64,000 bases of DNA, from contig JAWWNJ010000180.1 in the NCBI GenBank assembly GCA_037176885.1, positions 62,001 through 126,000 of the forward strand, read 5' to 3'. Under the pieces are notes generated by a model. It was not told where the DNA came from, did no database searches, and worked only from the letters and a program-made list of their open reading frames with translations. Shown piece by piece: positions 21,866-33,484 of this stretch. A program made the position numbers and the translations under genes. Position 1 is the first letter of the stretch. Every line of letters begins with the position of its first letter. This stretch comes from Favolaschia claudopus (Eukaryota > Basidiomycota > Agaricomycetes > Agaricales > Mycenaceae).

Positions 21866-22409
21866 TAGTGCTGCCGGAAGCTGGCCGAGCTGAGTTCAGC
21901 TCCAACTCGGCCCGTTACCATAAACGGCACCTCGAGGTGATGCCAGCTCGCCTCGCCTCGGCCCCCAAAACAGGCACTGTGACACTTTTGACAGCGTCAC
22001 TGAGTGACTGGCGCGTCAAGCACAATCCTCGTCCTCCCGCTCACCGGTTAGCGCGTTCCTGCCGCGAACCAATCCTCCTATGATCACCTCAACCTCAACC
22101 TCGCTTGGCGTCGACGTCACCGCCTGGCTGCTACGGAGAATGCGAAACGCCCCACACAGAGCTGGAAATATGACGCAAAGGTGGCGCGTCGGGATAGTGC
22201 GTTGGCGCACTCAGGGTCAAGGTACGCGCAATAGCGCTATGAACGAAAATCGAAAACGAAAACGCGGCTAGCTGATAATGATCAGGCGGCCTTCCAGGCC
22301 ATCAAGTCCATCAATTGCCAGCATTCAGAAACGAAAATGACCGGGCAAAGAAGCCGAGAGGATTGGATTGATGTCACAGTCACAGTATATCAATGTACGT
22401 GGTCTATTA

Positions 22410-22608
22410 GGGAGGTTGTGCGAGCGACCCAGGTCGCTATTAAACCGCTCAGATCTCCACGACGAACAGTTTCAGCTGCGAGATCCCAGCGACCTAGAAA
22501 TGCCCCAGGACAATACTCCTCTAGGTCGCTTAGAGCTCACACCTGGCACCCATCGCTGCGGAGATCTGGGCGGTCAAAAAGCGACCTGGGTCGCTTGCAC
22601 AACCTCCC
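22410..22608. mobile_element. 199-bp MITE with about 55-bp TIRs, nested in the hAT-like element
   Basis: GGGAGGTTGTGCGAGCGACC faces its inverse ending at 22,608, and pairing continues through the CAGATCTCC blocks. TA on both sides (22,408-22,409; 22,609-22,610). The centre has a further AGCGACCTAG-CTAGGTCGCT pair. Confidence 0.85.
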
Positions 22609-23500
22609 TATTGTGTCATCGGCCGCTTGCCGAACGCGTCCGAGGTGCTGTACCAGGTCACGCACACGGCGTTTTTTGTATCAGCATTTCTATACCGCAA
22701 CAAGTAAACCAACTACTAAGACGCGGTGCCCGGAGGGCGACAAATAAGTAAAAGGTAATTCTAGTGAGGATTCGACCGTGGTTGGTAGAGTATAGTCTTG
22801 GAGTAGGTGGTGAGCGCTTCCATCGACTGTGAGAACAATATCTCGACATTACCTCGGGGGACGCCGCCCGCTTGGAGCCCGAGCTTTGTACGGGGTGGCA
22901 CGACAATGTGATCCATAGAGAAAGATGCCGTCACGTACACACGGCGTGTCTTACTTAGCACTTAATTGAAGAGTGAAGATCACTTCACTTCAAAATCATA
23001 AAATAGAAATTTTTACGATACCCAAGTATGAGATTCGTGGCAAACATGATACTTATAGACAAACACTAAAGGTATGTAAATAGGAAACAAGAATGGACTA
23101 CATAAAGTAAACAAATATTATTATTTTATATTTATCTGTTAATTTGTGTTGGCTGCCGGCAGTAGCTAAGTTGCACGAGCATCTCAATTTGCGGAGGGAA
23201 AAAACGGCAATTTCGGTTATTTTTAAGTAGTAGCCGAGCATCGGAACGGGACCAACATGAGCATGTACGTGACCGTGACCCTTGGCGTCATAGAGCCGAC
23301 CTTGACTTGTTCCGTGCCGACTGCTTCATTTTCGTTCTGAACCTGCTGCCGACGGGCACCACCGGCCATCTATCGGCTATTCTATATATAGTCGTTTTCG
23401 TTTTCGTTTCTAGTATATACTCGCGCAATAGATACCTCCGAAATGTTATATATATTGCCCCAATTATACTCCATTCCAACCCTCCCTCTTGTGAACTCCC

Positions 23501-24354
23501 ATGGCCTCGCCGTCCTGCCAATGCGGCAACCCGCAGGCATGCACTTGCTACATCCAACCCCGCGTCAAAACAATTTCACAACGAATTCCTACCCCACGCC
23601 CAACGTCTTTGGCTCCTGGCCTGGCTCTCAGGCTCATGCCATGCCTCTCCCGCCTCAAGCTTTCATCCCCGGATCGCCGTATCCTCCACACCTCCCGTCA
23701 CTTTCGGCCAGACTTACGGCTTTCAAAATACATACCCCGCCTCATTTAACACCGTGATTCCTCCCCCTTCCTCTGCGGCAACCCATGCACCATTTGTCGA
23801 CGCGACTAACACGATTAATGCCGGCCTCGCTCCGCCACAGCGCAAGAAGAAACGTAAAGCGAATCCCAACGCTAACTCGGCAGCTACATCGCGCACCCGT
23901 CGCCGCATCGACCCCAACTCACCTCCGAACGCGGCTGTGTTCGGGGTCGGTCCGTCTGACCCAAATGTTGCAGCGGCAGCAGCTGCCTCTGAATCAGTTT
24001 CCCATCCTTCAATCCCTCACCCCAACTTCGGCTCTTTGGTCAATCAATCTTCGGCATCCGGAGACGATGCAACAGATGTTTGGTATTTTGTTCGAGGCGT
24101 TCACGGCGCTTCTGCGCCAACCGTCGCACCAGAACCAACGGAAATGAAGGAAGATCGACCGGATAAAAAGGTGTTTTCCCATTTGTCGTGCCGCCTCTGT
24201 CCGTGAGTGTTCAAGTGTGTTCTGTTTTTGTTTTCGCTATCTGAACCCTTCCATCGTTAGATTTCCGAAATGGAAGGCATGGAAGAATGGTCCTGGACAA
24301 ACCAAGACCATCCGAAATCATCTTGAGGGAGAACATGCGAGGACTTCGTCGTAA
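23501..24354 (+). pseudogene. N-terminal part of a hAT-type transposase gene: BED zinc finger
   Basis: From ATG 23501 (MASPSCQCGNPQACTCYIQ) a low-complexity Pro/Ser/Ala N-terminus reads through two 1-base frame changes (about 23,560 and 23,700) into a basic patch (PPQRKKKRKANPN), then DDATDVWYFVRGVH and the finger HLSCRLC, completed after a 58-bp intron (24,203-24,260) by KWKAWKNGPGQTKTIRNHLEGEH (C-x2-C...H-x4-H, with the Trp and GQTKTIRNHL typical of BED). BED fingers bind transposon ends and sit at the N-terminus of many fungal hAT transposases. The RNase-H-like catalytic domain and dimerisation region are missing; translation stops at TAA 24352-24354. A following stretch (TEEDLSVVDIDPDVAERL, about 24,357-24,410) may be another surviving exon. 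Confidence 0.7.
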
Positions 24355-24859
24355 CTGAGGAAGATCTGTCTGTTGTTGATATTGACCCTGATGTAGCAGA
24401 AAGGTTGATTGCGGCAGGGCGTACTCAAGAGCTTGAGGATCTTATAGAATCTTCCTGGGCTTCGCCCGTTTGATTTTTGCGTTGTATTCACTTATATAAT
24501 CATTGTGCTTTGTATTGTTCCATAATTTACTCATAAACTGTATAGTCTTTTATTGTGCATATGTTTATTGTACTTATTGGAGAATTGTAGCACATTTTAG
24601 AGGTGCATACGAGGTCAAAACAGTGCAATGCAGCTCAAAACGAGGAGACGGGGAACCGTGGGACGGAAACTTCCATTTATGGATGTCAGCTCCGAGCTGC
24701 CTCGGCCCAACTCCGAGCTCGAGCGAGCTGATGGGCAATCACTTCGAGCTCAGCTCCAACTCAGCTCCCGGCAGCACTAATGGTCATCATCCCATCACAG
24801 ATGGTCTGGCCTCTGACGACTCTCCTGTGTTTGGGCCGGCTCTTTCGAAAATTTCTCTA

Positions 24860-25203
24860 GCTGTTTCGGAAAAAGAATACGGGTTTCGGCATTTGTTGCT
24901 CCTCAATTCTTTGTTGACACTTGCTTGACCTTGAGTCTGTTTGCAGAATCTGATTTCTCGCTTGCCCGGCCTCGGTATATCTCCGGGAAAGTTCTGTGGG
25001 TACCATGGAGCATTGGTCGATTATCTGGTTAAATTACAATTCTTATATGGACCCCAACAATCGTGCAAGCTGGTCTGACCCAATTGTGTTCCTTACGGCA
25101 CCTTCCGTCTGAGAAACAATTTGTGGAGTTTTTGACAGAATCGTCAACAAGTGTAGACAAAAAATCAAATGACGAAACCCGTATTCTTTTTACGAAACCG
25201 CTG
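24860..25203. mobile_element. 344-bp MITE (duplication copy 1)
   Basis: GCTGTTTCGGAAAAAGAATA at the left faces the inverse of GCGGTTTCGTAAAAAGAATA at the right; about 35 bp pair with few mismatches. TA on both sides (24,858-24,859; 25,204-25,205). Interior without ORF. Confidence 0.8.
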
Positions 25204-25265
25204 TAAGTCCCTCACCAAAGCATTACCCCACCCCCCTGAAGCCCCTCCACCCCCGGCAACATAAA

Positions 25266-25721
25266 ATGGCACCACCCCCCCCGCCACGTCACATTCTCCC
25301 CTTCCCCTTCTCCCACCTCATCGCACCTCCTCAACCTCCTCGACTGCCTCCGCGCTTCACAGCTCACGTACGCCCTCTGCAGGTGCGTTGCTTTTTTCTC
25401 TCAAGTCTTTTCACACTGACGTTGGACACTGCAGATACTGTTACTTCTCTCGCATGGACCTTGCACGGTGGAGCATCTTCTGGTGAAAGTGAAGGTGCGT
25501 GTTTTGCATTCTCACCTCCTTCTCAACTTGACACCACATTCTGCAGGGTACTGGTTCCCATCCTATGCGTCCTCGTCCTCTCGAACGAAGAGATGCTGAC
25601 AACTACCCCATGCGACGCAGGTGAGGGAACTGCCTTATCTCGTCATTTTCTCATTATCATCGTCCAAGTGCTCTCCTCTGCTCCGAGTTCGAGGCTGGGG
25701 TTCTGGTCTGGGTTAGCATGA
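25266..25721 (+). CDS. small four-exon hypothetical gene, copy 1 (frame broken)
   Basis: Same gene as 49,895-50,351. Here the C-run after ATGGCACCA has 8 C instead of 7, which shifts the first exon into a Pro-rich frame. All splice sites are kept: GTGCGTTG...CTGCAG, GTGAAAGTG...CTGCAG, GTGAGGGAA...CCAAG. The extra base is more likely a homopolymer error than a biological mutation. Function unknown. Confidence 0.45.
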   Translation: MAPPPPPRHILPFPFSHLIAPPQPPRLPPRFTAHVRPLQVRCFFLSSLFTLTLDTADTVTSLAWTLHGGASSGESEGACFAFSPPSQLDTTFCRVLVPILCVLVLSNEEMLTTTPCDAGEGTALSRHFLIIIVQVLSSAPSSRLGFWSGLA

Positions 25722-26249
25722 GGGCTGCTCGTGGGCTGTTGCTGCGCTGATGGTGTGGTACGTCCGGTGCATCTGGTATTCTGTATATTACACCTGTAGC
25801 TTGTATGTACACCTTAGATACACCCATGTATCGTACCCAGCACAATATATGGTTTCCCCTGCATTTTTTTGTATCCTGAATGGTCGCGCTGAAAATGTGC
25901 CCAGCAATAAGAATATCAAATAATATATAAACGTATGTGGAGGCTTCGAGAGGAGGTCAGCACAACATACAGCTGGGAGCTTCTTGGGATCCTGACGCAT
26001 ACCGAGTGGATGCGAATCGATTTCTGCAGATGAGCTCCGCGGGAGGTCACCCAACATCCGGCGGCTTCTCTTCCGAGATCATTCAGCTGAGCTCCTGTCA
26101 AGCTCCTTTCAAAACGGCGGAGTAGTACAAGTAGTAGCTCCTCGACGGGCCGTTGCATTCAATGCGAGCACTTTTCATGCTTTTCGAGATCCTGCGTCGC
26201 GCGAATACGAGTAGTGACTGTGACTGTAAAGGAGTGACGTGTCACTGGC
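25722..26249. other. intergenic
   Basis: Probably the 3' flank of the small gene, then unassigned sequence with ATATAAACGTATG. No gene supported. Confidence 0.3.
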
Positions 26250-26427
26250 CACTTTTTGGCTCGAAAATTTGGCTGCAGCTAAAATGTCGTGGGAAAAAAT
26301 CTCGGAGGTGGTTTTTTTGGACGTTTTCGAGGGTGCTGACTCAGGTCTGACTGGATTCTGAAGTCAGATTTAAAATTCGCGTTCTTCGGCAATCATCATT
26401 GTCGACGACTTTGGTTGTCCGGCACTG
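26250..26427 (-). mobile_element. end fragment of the 47.4-kb element family (copy 1)
   Basis: Inverse of 47,387-47,550: CAGTGCCGGACAACCAAAG, the CTGACTTCAGA block, AAAAACCACCTCCGAGA and TTCCCACGACATTTTAGCTG in order. TA follows the terminus at 26,428-26,429. The other end is not found nearby. Confidence 0.65.
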
Positions 26428-26499
26428 TACCGACCTTGTACCGACCGATAGGAAAGCTGGGTCCACTCAACTAGGCTCGTGACCGGGCTGCCTACGAAT

Positions 26500-26686
26500 A
26501 GGGGCGCTCAATTCTTAGCTTGTTGGCTCGTCTCGTCCCAGAAATTATTGAATTGCATGATGAGCTGATGAGCTGCTGATCCCACTCCGCATTCCTCTCC
26601 ACTTCCCATCAAATTTTGATCCCCTCACCAAAAAATCGAGATTTTACGGACGAGACGAGCTGACGAGCTAAGAATTGAGCGCCCCT
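26500..26686. mobile_element. 187-bp MITE, AAT-flanked (copy 1)
   Basis: AGGGGCGCTCAATTCTTAGC at the left faces its inverse at the right; 36 of 39 terminal bases pair. AAT flanks both sides (26,497-26,499; 26,687-26,689); TA with GGGGC ends is an alternative reading. The terminal AGGGGC matches the larger element at 42,366-44,158, which is also AAT-flanked. Confidence 0.82.
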
Positions 26687-26724
26687 AATGCAATTTTGAG
26701 GGGAATTTTATTGATGGGAACTTC

Positions 26725-26840
26725 TTTCGAGCTCGAGTCGAGTCTGACTCGAGTTGATATCCGAATCGACTCGAGAAAGGAGCGACTCCATCGGATCGAG
26801 TCGAGTCGAGTGTCAACTCGAGTCGAGATCGAGTTTGGCT
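26725..26840. repeat. GAGTC-rich imperfect repeat (copy 1)
   Basis: Repeated GAGTCGAGTC/GACTCGAG units in both orientations. The open frame over it is a by-product of the repeat. A related patch lies at 28,773-28,825. Confidence 0.7.
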
Positions 26841-27097
26841 CCCAAAATGGAAAACAAGAGTTTCTCTATCGATGTGAACGAGATTTTTCCCAGCATGAAA
26901 AGAGCTTATTGGCAACCGGTAAAAGTAGATTCAACAATGTGAAAACTGGAAACGTGGCAGATGCCTTGCAGATGCCAGTGCGCTCTCTGTTACGAGCAAC
27001 ACCACTGGTGAGAACCTTTCGCTCCACAGATCAGAAGTGATTGACATTTGGGTAGGGTAAATCTCACTTTTCACGGTTTGCCAATAAGCTCTATACG

Positions 27098-27179
27098 AAA
27101 TTCTTGCCGTAGAGTAAAAGTGTGACAAACAATTAAATAAATTCGAAAACTCTGAAAATTCTCGTTCCGCCTCATTCTG
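27098..27179 (+). repeat. 82-bp direct repeat, unit 1
   Basis: GAAATTCTTGCCGTAGAGTA through CGTTCCGCCTCATTCTG, repeated at 28,008-28,091 in the same orientation. Both units also exist in duplication copy 2. Confidence 0.85.
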
Positions 27180-27659
27180 GTCCTCTCTGTCCTGAATCAC
27201 CTCGACACCACGCTCAGTGATGACCTACTAGGCCCGTATCAGGAAGAATCGGTCATTCCGAGGCTTTTCTGGGTGCCGAAAACGCGTTTTCCCCGGCCGA
27301 GGTATTTCCCCTTGGGGAAGGGTTAAACAATGACCCACCGTGGGAAGCTGGACCGTTTTACCATCACCCTCGGAATGGAGAAGTTACCGTGACTTTTGAC
27401 AGAAAATCACGGGGTCAATGTCGAGATGTTGAGATTGTACTAGACGTCGCGAGCGGAGCGAGCGCAGCGGGGTTTGGGGCGGCCAGCCCCAACAAGTTGT
27501 GTGACCGAACGGAGGGAGGTCGGCGAGCGCAGCGAGTCGGCCGTGCCGGAGGGAGGGAGCTAAAGCATGTACCTCATATTTTACCATATTTTATGTACAT
27601 GGTCACTTGAGACCCCGATGTAAAATACGTAATTTACAGCGTAAATTACATGTAAAATT

Positions 27660-27835
27660 AGAGCGTATTAGTTGCCCTCTCCGCCCATATTAACAACCTG
27701 AATCTTTTGGCTATCAAATCCAGGGGGAGCACACCTTTCAGTCGGGATTTAGCCTGTGGCTCCACCTTGAAAATATTGTGTGGAGCCCCGTTTTACATTA
27801 GGATTTTGTTTTTGTAGTCCCAACTAATACGCTCT
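27660..27835. mobile_element. 176-bp MITE (copy 1)
   Basis: AGAGCGTATTAGTTG at the left and its inverse CAACTAATACGCTCT at the right, a perfect 15-bp match. TSD unclear (TT on both sides). End sequence resembles the 12,744 MITE. Confidence 0.72.
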
Positions 27836-28007
27836 TTACATTGGGCAATTTTACGCAGCACTAACGGAATTCCTCGGAGTGACGCTTGTGTCGTCATGTC
27901 ACAAGAGTCACGATGCCGACCAAAACGTTTGCGTTCAACACAAGAACATCGAATTTTACGCAGGAAATTGACAAAAACATGCTATAGCTCAGATTACAGC
28001 GGTTTCC

Positions 28008-28091
28008 GAAATTCTTGCCGTAGAGTAAAAGTGTGACAAACAATTAAATAAATTCGAAAAACTCTGAAAATTCTCGTTCCGCCTCATTCTG
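28008..28091 (+). repeat. 82-bp direct repeat, unit 2
   Basis: Same as 27,098-27,179, with one extra A in the AAAA run. Confidence 0.85.
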
Positions 28092-28937
28092 CTCTTCAGT
28101 ACCTCGACACGCTCTCCTCGCATTCTGGCCATCGCGTCTATTGATACTGCCGTCATATAATTGCCCGAGAGTCGGAAAAAAAGACCCCCCAGAGCTCGCT
28201 CAGCGGTCCCAACAACCTTCGAGATGCTTACTATAAATCGGTGGATGCGTAATGCAATGAGTCTTATGGTATGTGACTGCAGCTGAAGTTACAAGAACGT
28301 GTCGACTCGGTCGACTCGGACGCGAGAACCTAAATAATGCAGCATGAGGAGAACATGTACAATAGGAAGTAGAAGGGCGGGGCCTGACGGCTCTGGAGAG
28401 GGCGGAAACAGCTCTCAACGGGGGCGCACTTGGTAAGCCTTGGTGGGCCACGTCAACTCCATCGTCGAGCTCCGCCTGGCCGGGAGCTTCAGTTCCTGGC
28501 TGATACGGGTAACTTCGGGTGATGGTAAAACGGTCCAGCTTCCCACGGTGGGTCATTGTTTAACCCTTCCCCAAGCTCGGCGGGAAAACGCGTTTTCGGC
28601 ACCCAGAAAAGCCTCGGAATGACCGATTTTTCCTATATCCGAAATTCGAATCCCATGCCAGCACTGATGGCATACCCGCGGGAGATCTGATGGCGTATCC
28701 GTGGGAGATCAGCTGCAAAACTCAGCACAGCCATACGATTTCCGGGATCAGACAAAAGGGGGGAGCAATAGTGTTGACTCGAGTGGAGTGGAGTTCGAGT
28801 TGGAACTCGAGTTGCTTCCGAGTTCCGCACGACGTTTCCGTCCGAAAAAGCCGATGACCCATTCTCGACGCTGAATTCAGGTACAATTGCCTTCAGATCC
28901 TTCCGGTTAACCGACCGATCAGCTGGGTCCACCATAC

Positions 28938-30812
28938 GTCCGCGACGTTTATCGCTCTCACCAAACAAACCCCGATTGGCTCGCTTGGCTCCTCAAGCAT
29001 TTTGAACCAGTCGCTGTGAGTATTCGCGAATGCGTCCACTGACTTCAACTTTTCAGCAATTGATCGCCCGCTACTACGAGACCTTTGACATCACGGACGT
29101 CTTTGACCAGCTACTCGTCGCCATCCACAACATTGGGGAAATGTTCGAGAAGGCATACCCCGGACGGTGGAAGCAGCCTTACCGCATCCTCCCATGTCCT
29201 TTGAAGCTCGGGACATTAGCAGGTGCGTCGTCCCTTAGTCATGATAGATCTCATATTGATAAAACTTCTTTGTTTTTCAGATCCTGCACCTTTCTCTGCA
29301 GTTCACTCTGCCCGGGATCATCGAGTTCGACGATCTCTTCCCTTTCAAAGAGCTTGGGCCGACGTTCTACGAGGACTCCTACCTCCGCCGTATCGACAAC
29401 GAATATGTCAACCGTTTCGTTCACTACTGCTCCCTCGTCGCCTATCAAGGGGCCGAGATTAAGGGCCACTTCGACGAAGCCAGCGTTGCCAAAATTAAGC
29501 CGCTTATGGACCAAAGCATCTTCCCCTTGTGAGTTTCCATCCTATTTCTGACCTATCATGATAGCTAATGCTTCTCGACGTTCAGGCCAAATTGAATCAG
29601 GATATCGGTAACATTGACAACCGTGCCTTCACCGACGCTATCCTCAACTCAGCTTGGACAATCTGGTCCCTCATTCCTGAGAAGGATTGCAACCCTGGTT
29701 GGGAACCCCGCTCTGCCCGAGGCTCGTCTCTGGGGCTACTCCCTCCCCAAGGGATACCGCCTTCCTAGTGGCAAGAGAACTCGGCCACCGAAATTCAGCC
29801 TCTGGCGTGATTGCTCGCATCGCGACTACGTCGCCGATGCTTGGTTCAAACTCAACGGCTTTCCTTTGCCCGACGCTTCATTAGCGCGACCCCTCACGCC
29901 TTTATCATCTGAGTCGTCTCGCTCGCCTACTCCCGAGGCAAAACCTCCAGCGCGCTCTCGTTCGTCTAGCTTCGGCAGTGCTGGCCCCGCACTCGGTGGT
30001 TCCTCACCTGTGGGCAAGTCCCCAACCAGCGGTGCAAAGTTTTTCAACTTCAACGATGGATCCAGCAGCCCGGATCCTATCACGATTGACTCCGCAGCCG
30101 TTTCCACTGTAAGTCCCAAGTCTTTTTACTTCGTTTTTACACTGATTGTCTTCTAATTAGGACGCTCCCGCTCCTCAGACGCCCAGGGCTGGCTCGTCCG
30201 CCCCAATAGTCAAACTTCCAACTCCGCGCTCGCACGCGCCGTCTGGTAGTAATTTCTGGGCTGGCTTCGCCGCTGGTGCTGCGTCGCGCGGGGACCATCA
30301 GTCAGTTGGTCCTGACGACGGCCCTTCTGCGAGTGGTGGCGAGGAGGGTTCCAACGTCGACATGGGCAACGAAGACCCCTTCGTGGATGAGGCCTCCGCC
30401 CCTGCGGGCACATCTCAGGTATACTTTTACCACTTCCGTCTCTCATTATTGATTGCTTATGCGTTTTTGTAGGACGAAGCGACGCTTCAGACGCCTAAGG
30501 CAGGCTCCTCTGCGGCTGTCACGACAGAACGCCCCACCTTCCTCTGGTCTTCGTCGAAGCGCGCGTGGCGCGTCCAAGGTAAGACTCTTGTCTTAACAAC
30601 TCTCTTTTGATTTCTAATTGCCTTTCCTTGGACCAACGTTGAGCAAGAGGAGGCAGCGGCTGCCGACGAACCGGACACCGCGTCCAATTCTCGTGAAGTT
30701 TAGCTCCAGCGTACGGCAGCACGAGATTGAAGAGGAGATGGGTCGCAAATTGGCCTCAAAGTTGCCTCAAAGAGCCACTTTCTGGAGGACCTTGGACGGA
30801 TTTTGGGCGTGA
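28938..30812 (+). CDS. Ser/Pro-rich multi-exon gene of unknown function, copy 1 (frameshifted)
   Basis: Second version of the gene at 53,566-55,439. The same exon-intron order is present, but 1-base differences disrupt it: a missing C before ATGTCCTTTG (29,193), a missing G at two donors (29,221 and 29,529), an extra C in GAACCCC (29,705), an extra base in GACAGAACG (30,527) and TCTTCG for TCTCG. All occur in homopolymers or short repeats. Because copy 2 is clean at these points, I read this copy as carrying assembly indels rather than being a long-dead gene. Confidence 0.55.
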
Positions 30813-31507
30813 AAGAGCCCCTTTTCGGAGAAGAAAATCGCAAAATTCTGGCCTGAAAGAGCCACTTTTTCGGAGCAGGCCTGGCTGGAGCTTCCGGGGC
30901 CTACGGTTATACCAGTGTGGGACTTCGGCCGTGAGTGGATTAACCTATTCCATTCTACTCTAAGGGCCGTATACCCACTAAAACCCCCCTCGTTTGGGTC
31001 CAGTTGTCCGGCAATGCCTCTTCATAAGAAGGCCACTCCATGTGTTCAAGATTAATAATGTAAGTAGTATTGAACGCTATGGGAACCAAACTTGAATTTG
31101 TCTGTCAGTAAACGGTCCCGGTTCAAAATCTGATTAACGGCATTGAGCCATCGATTATGGATCGTTAAATATTGGTGCGTCATTCCCGGGTTGGTGATGA
31201 CTCGGTCAACTCAGCCGCCATATTTCATGCCACGCAACGGAGACAAGGATAGCAAATAGTCTATTCTTGTGTTTTGCGGATTTCCCTCTCGCGGTTTTGA
31301 ATTTTAACAAGTTACAGCCTAAGATTAATCCCCAACTGAGAGACGGCCACTCTCCGAATTTTTGGACCACAGTTGTTCAGTCAAATCCCAAATTTCTCGT
31401 TGGCCAGCTGCTGTGCAATATGTTCTAGTGACTCCGGGACGTTACATGTTGGGCATTGGCCGAAGAATTCCGATCCACCGACATGCGACCAAAAATCGCC
31501 GACTTGG

Positions 31508-31798
31508 ACAGTGTTGGAATTAAGACTTAAGGCTTAAGTTAAGTTAAGGGTTAATTTGCCCTTAACTTTAAGGCTTAGCTTCCAGCCTCCCGCATTTGAA
31601 GTCTTAATTAAGCCTCAACTATGGATGACATAAGGATTGCGTAATTTTTCTTCCCGTCCATCACCGTCTATTTTCTCGCTCTTGTCGTGCATAATGCCTG
31701 CACCCACGAAGCTATGGGAATTTTTCCATCGGGGGAGAAACAGAACAGCTCATATCACAAATGGAAATTTTGCATAATACTTAAATTAAGTATTATGC
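31508..31798. repeat. 0.28-kb insertion in the LINE, with palindromic junction (copy 1)
   Basis: Starts CAGTGTTGGAATTAAGACTT, a hAT-like end with TTAAGG-rich sequence as at 3752. The right side has no matching end or TSD; instead GCATAATACTTAA (31,772-31,784) and TTAAGTATTATGC (31,786-31,798) form a perfect 13-bp palindrome with one spacer base, half of it LINE sequence. Confidence 0.6.
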
Positions 31799-31829
31799 AA
31801 GCATTTCCAATAGAACTCGCGTGTCAATC

Positions 31830-32465
31830 TGTAAGGGCAACAGCTGCCAGGGCCTGAGGCCCGAGGTACTCAAGAGTCCAACAAGCACTGGGCAGAGGGA
31901 GAATCCTTAGTGGGCTAGCTACACAAGAGGAAGAGTGTCTACTCACCTGGGCAGAGGGAGAATCCTTAGATGCCCAGGCGTCACAGTAAAAGTGCGCGTG
32001 ACGCGTGACTTCTCACGTGCGTGGGAACTATGTAGTAGCACAGCATCTATGATGTGATATCAATGATCAGATGATCCAACAGTAGCAGGGAGCCAGGGAT
32101 ATGCCCAGAAGAGGGAGGATCACAATACTGGTCCAGAGATCGTAGACCGACGAAGGCCCGAAGATACCCTGTGGTCCGGGGAGCGTGGGAAACCGGAGCC
32201 GGAGTCCGGAGGGCCGGAGCTCGGGGGTACCAGAGCTCTCGGAGGGCTAGAAGTCTGACCGGAAGACCAGTAGGGAACCGGGTTGCGCTGAGCACTAGCT
32301 GTAGGAGCGCAGGGTCGACAGGAGTCTGTCGAGGAGGGGAACGGGGGGTCGGAAGGAGGAAGGTGTGACAAAGGGGGAAGTCTGGAGGGAGTAGCGTTCC
32401 CAATAAGGCTGGAGTGATGCAAGGAATAGCAGAGCGGGTCGGGGAAGCGGGGGGTTCCCCTGACA
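31830..32465. repeat. left LTR (copy 1)
   Basis: 636 bp, TG...CA bounded, GC-rich; directly followed by ATCAGCCCCACTTC. No confident primer-binding site recognised. Confidence 0.92.
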
Positions 32466-32619
32466 TCAGCCCCACTTCAGAATGTGGCGACCCGCCACAT
32501 CCAAAGCAGAGAGCGCAGAGCAAACTCGAAGGAAAAAAGACACAGCCCCGCTTCACGCTTTGCGACGACCCGGCGCGAAGTGACACAAAAGGGAGGGTGG
32601 GAGGGGAAAAAAAAAGGTC

Positions 32620-32690
32620 ATGCCTCCCTTGCCCACAGGTCTCCGTCATGCGCTCTTCGACCATTGAGCTACGGTCGGCGCTTTGCCTTG
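32620..32690 (-). other. tRNA-like fragment with T-run (copy 1)
   Basis: On the minus strand: GTAGCTCAATGGTCGAAGAGC resembles a tRNA D-arm and A box (stem GCTC/GAGC), followed about 40 bases later by a run of at least 8 T. No T-arm GGTTCGA box and no proper anticodon loop, so this is not a functional tRNA gene. Confidence 0.4.
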
Positions 32691-33484
32691 TACACTGCTT
32701 CTCAGATGCCCAAGTCTTCAGCATGACCCTCAAGGAGTAGGCAGACATATCCTGTCCCGCCACTCCTTGATATTGTACTGGTCAGTGCTTAGGCTTGTAC
32801 ATCCTCTCAGCTGTCCAATCCTGCAGCAGTCCACTGACCCGCAGAGTGTGGCCAGTAGTCGCTACGCTCCTACTGTACTCTCTGCGCAAAGGGGGGAGAG
32901 TAACAGGTATGGAGCTCCAAATGTCGCTCCTGTAGGAGGAAGCTCCCTCTTGTCGCTTCCTCAGCTCTACCCCTTCCAGCCCACCTTCACAGTGTGGCGC
33001 CTCGACACACACATCCGGTGGGGCCTATGGCCACAGCAGAAAAAAAAATTGGATGGTGGTCACAGGGTGCACTGGGAGGTTGTACGAGGGCTGGAGGTAT
33101 CCGCCATGCCGTCTAGAATGTCGGGGCACACTGCACCGCACGTAGCGGACAGCAGCACCTAGCGGTGCAACGACACGGGGATAGAACCAAAACAACCGCC
33201 TTCCTGCTGCTAGCCAAGGTGTTACAAGCCGATCAACGGGATCGGCCATCACATGGTCAACTCAAGGCCCCAGTTCCCACCGGGCTCGTAGAGAACGTAG
33301 CCGGACGGATATAGGCCCATGGAAACACAACATAGGGAGCGGCAGCAGGATGGCAAGGAAGGGTTGGTGGTTCAAGAAGGGCGCAAGGGATTGACACCGT
33401 GCCCAATGCCTAATAGGGCGGAGGCCAAGAGACGCTCCTAATGTTGCGGCATCGTGCACAAGGCTACCTTGATACACATGGCTG

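Larger units (their letters stand above)
21866..24779 (+). mobile_element. hAT-like element carrying a BED-finger gene remnant (2.9 kb)
   Basis: TAGTGCTGCCGG at 21866 faces the inverse CCCGGCAGCACTA ending at 24779; GCTGAG and CAGCTCCAACTC subterminal blocks occur at both ends. It contains a BED zinc-finger coding remnant but no hAT catalytic domain, so it is an internally deleted copy. Unlike the other hAT-type elements here, the 8 bases outside the two ends differ (CACTTAAC against ATGGTCAT): no TSD. The right end touches the start of the long duplication. Confidence 0.7.
27230..28640. mobile_element. 1.4-kb element with about 130-bp inverted ends (copy 1)
   Basis: AATCGGTCATTCCGAGGCTT at 27,247, CGAAAACGCGTTTTCC, GGTTAAACAATGACCCACCG and GGAAGCTGGACCGTTTTACC all recur inverted, in reverse order, at 28,516-28,628. 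Similarity extends outward (CGTATCAGGAAG against CGGATATAGGAAA), so exact ends and TSD are unclear. It contains a MITE, one 82-bp repeat unit and a GC-rich dispersed repeat, and no transposase. Confidence 0.7.

Noticed and set aside
26675..27040. About 120-residue frame over the GAGTC-rich stretch
   Set aside because: It is generated by the GAGTC/GACTC simple repeat and shifts between the two copies.
32620..32690. tRNA gene on the minus strand
   Set aside because: A D-arm-like A box and T-run exist, but there is no T-arm box, no valid anticodon loop and no closing acceptor stem.
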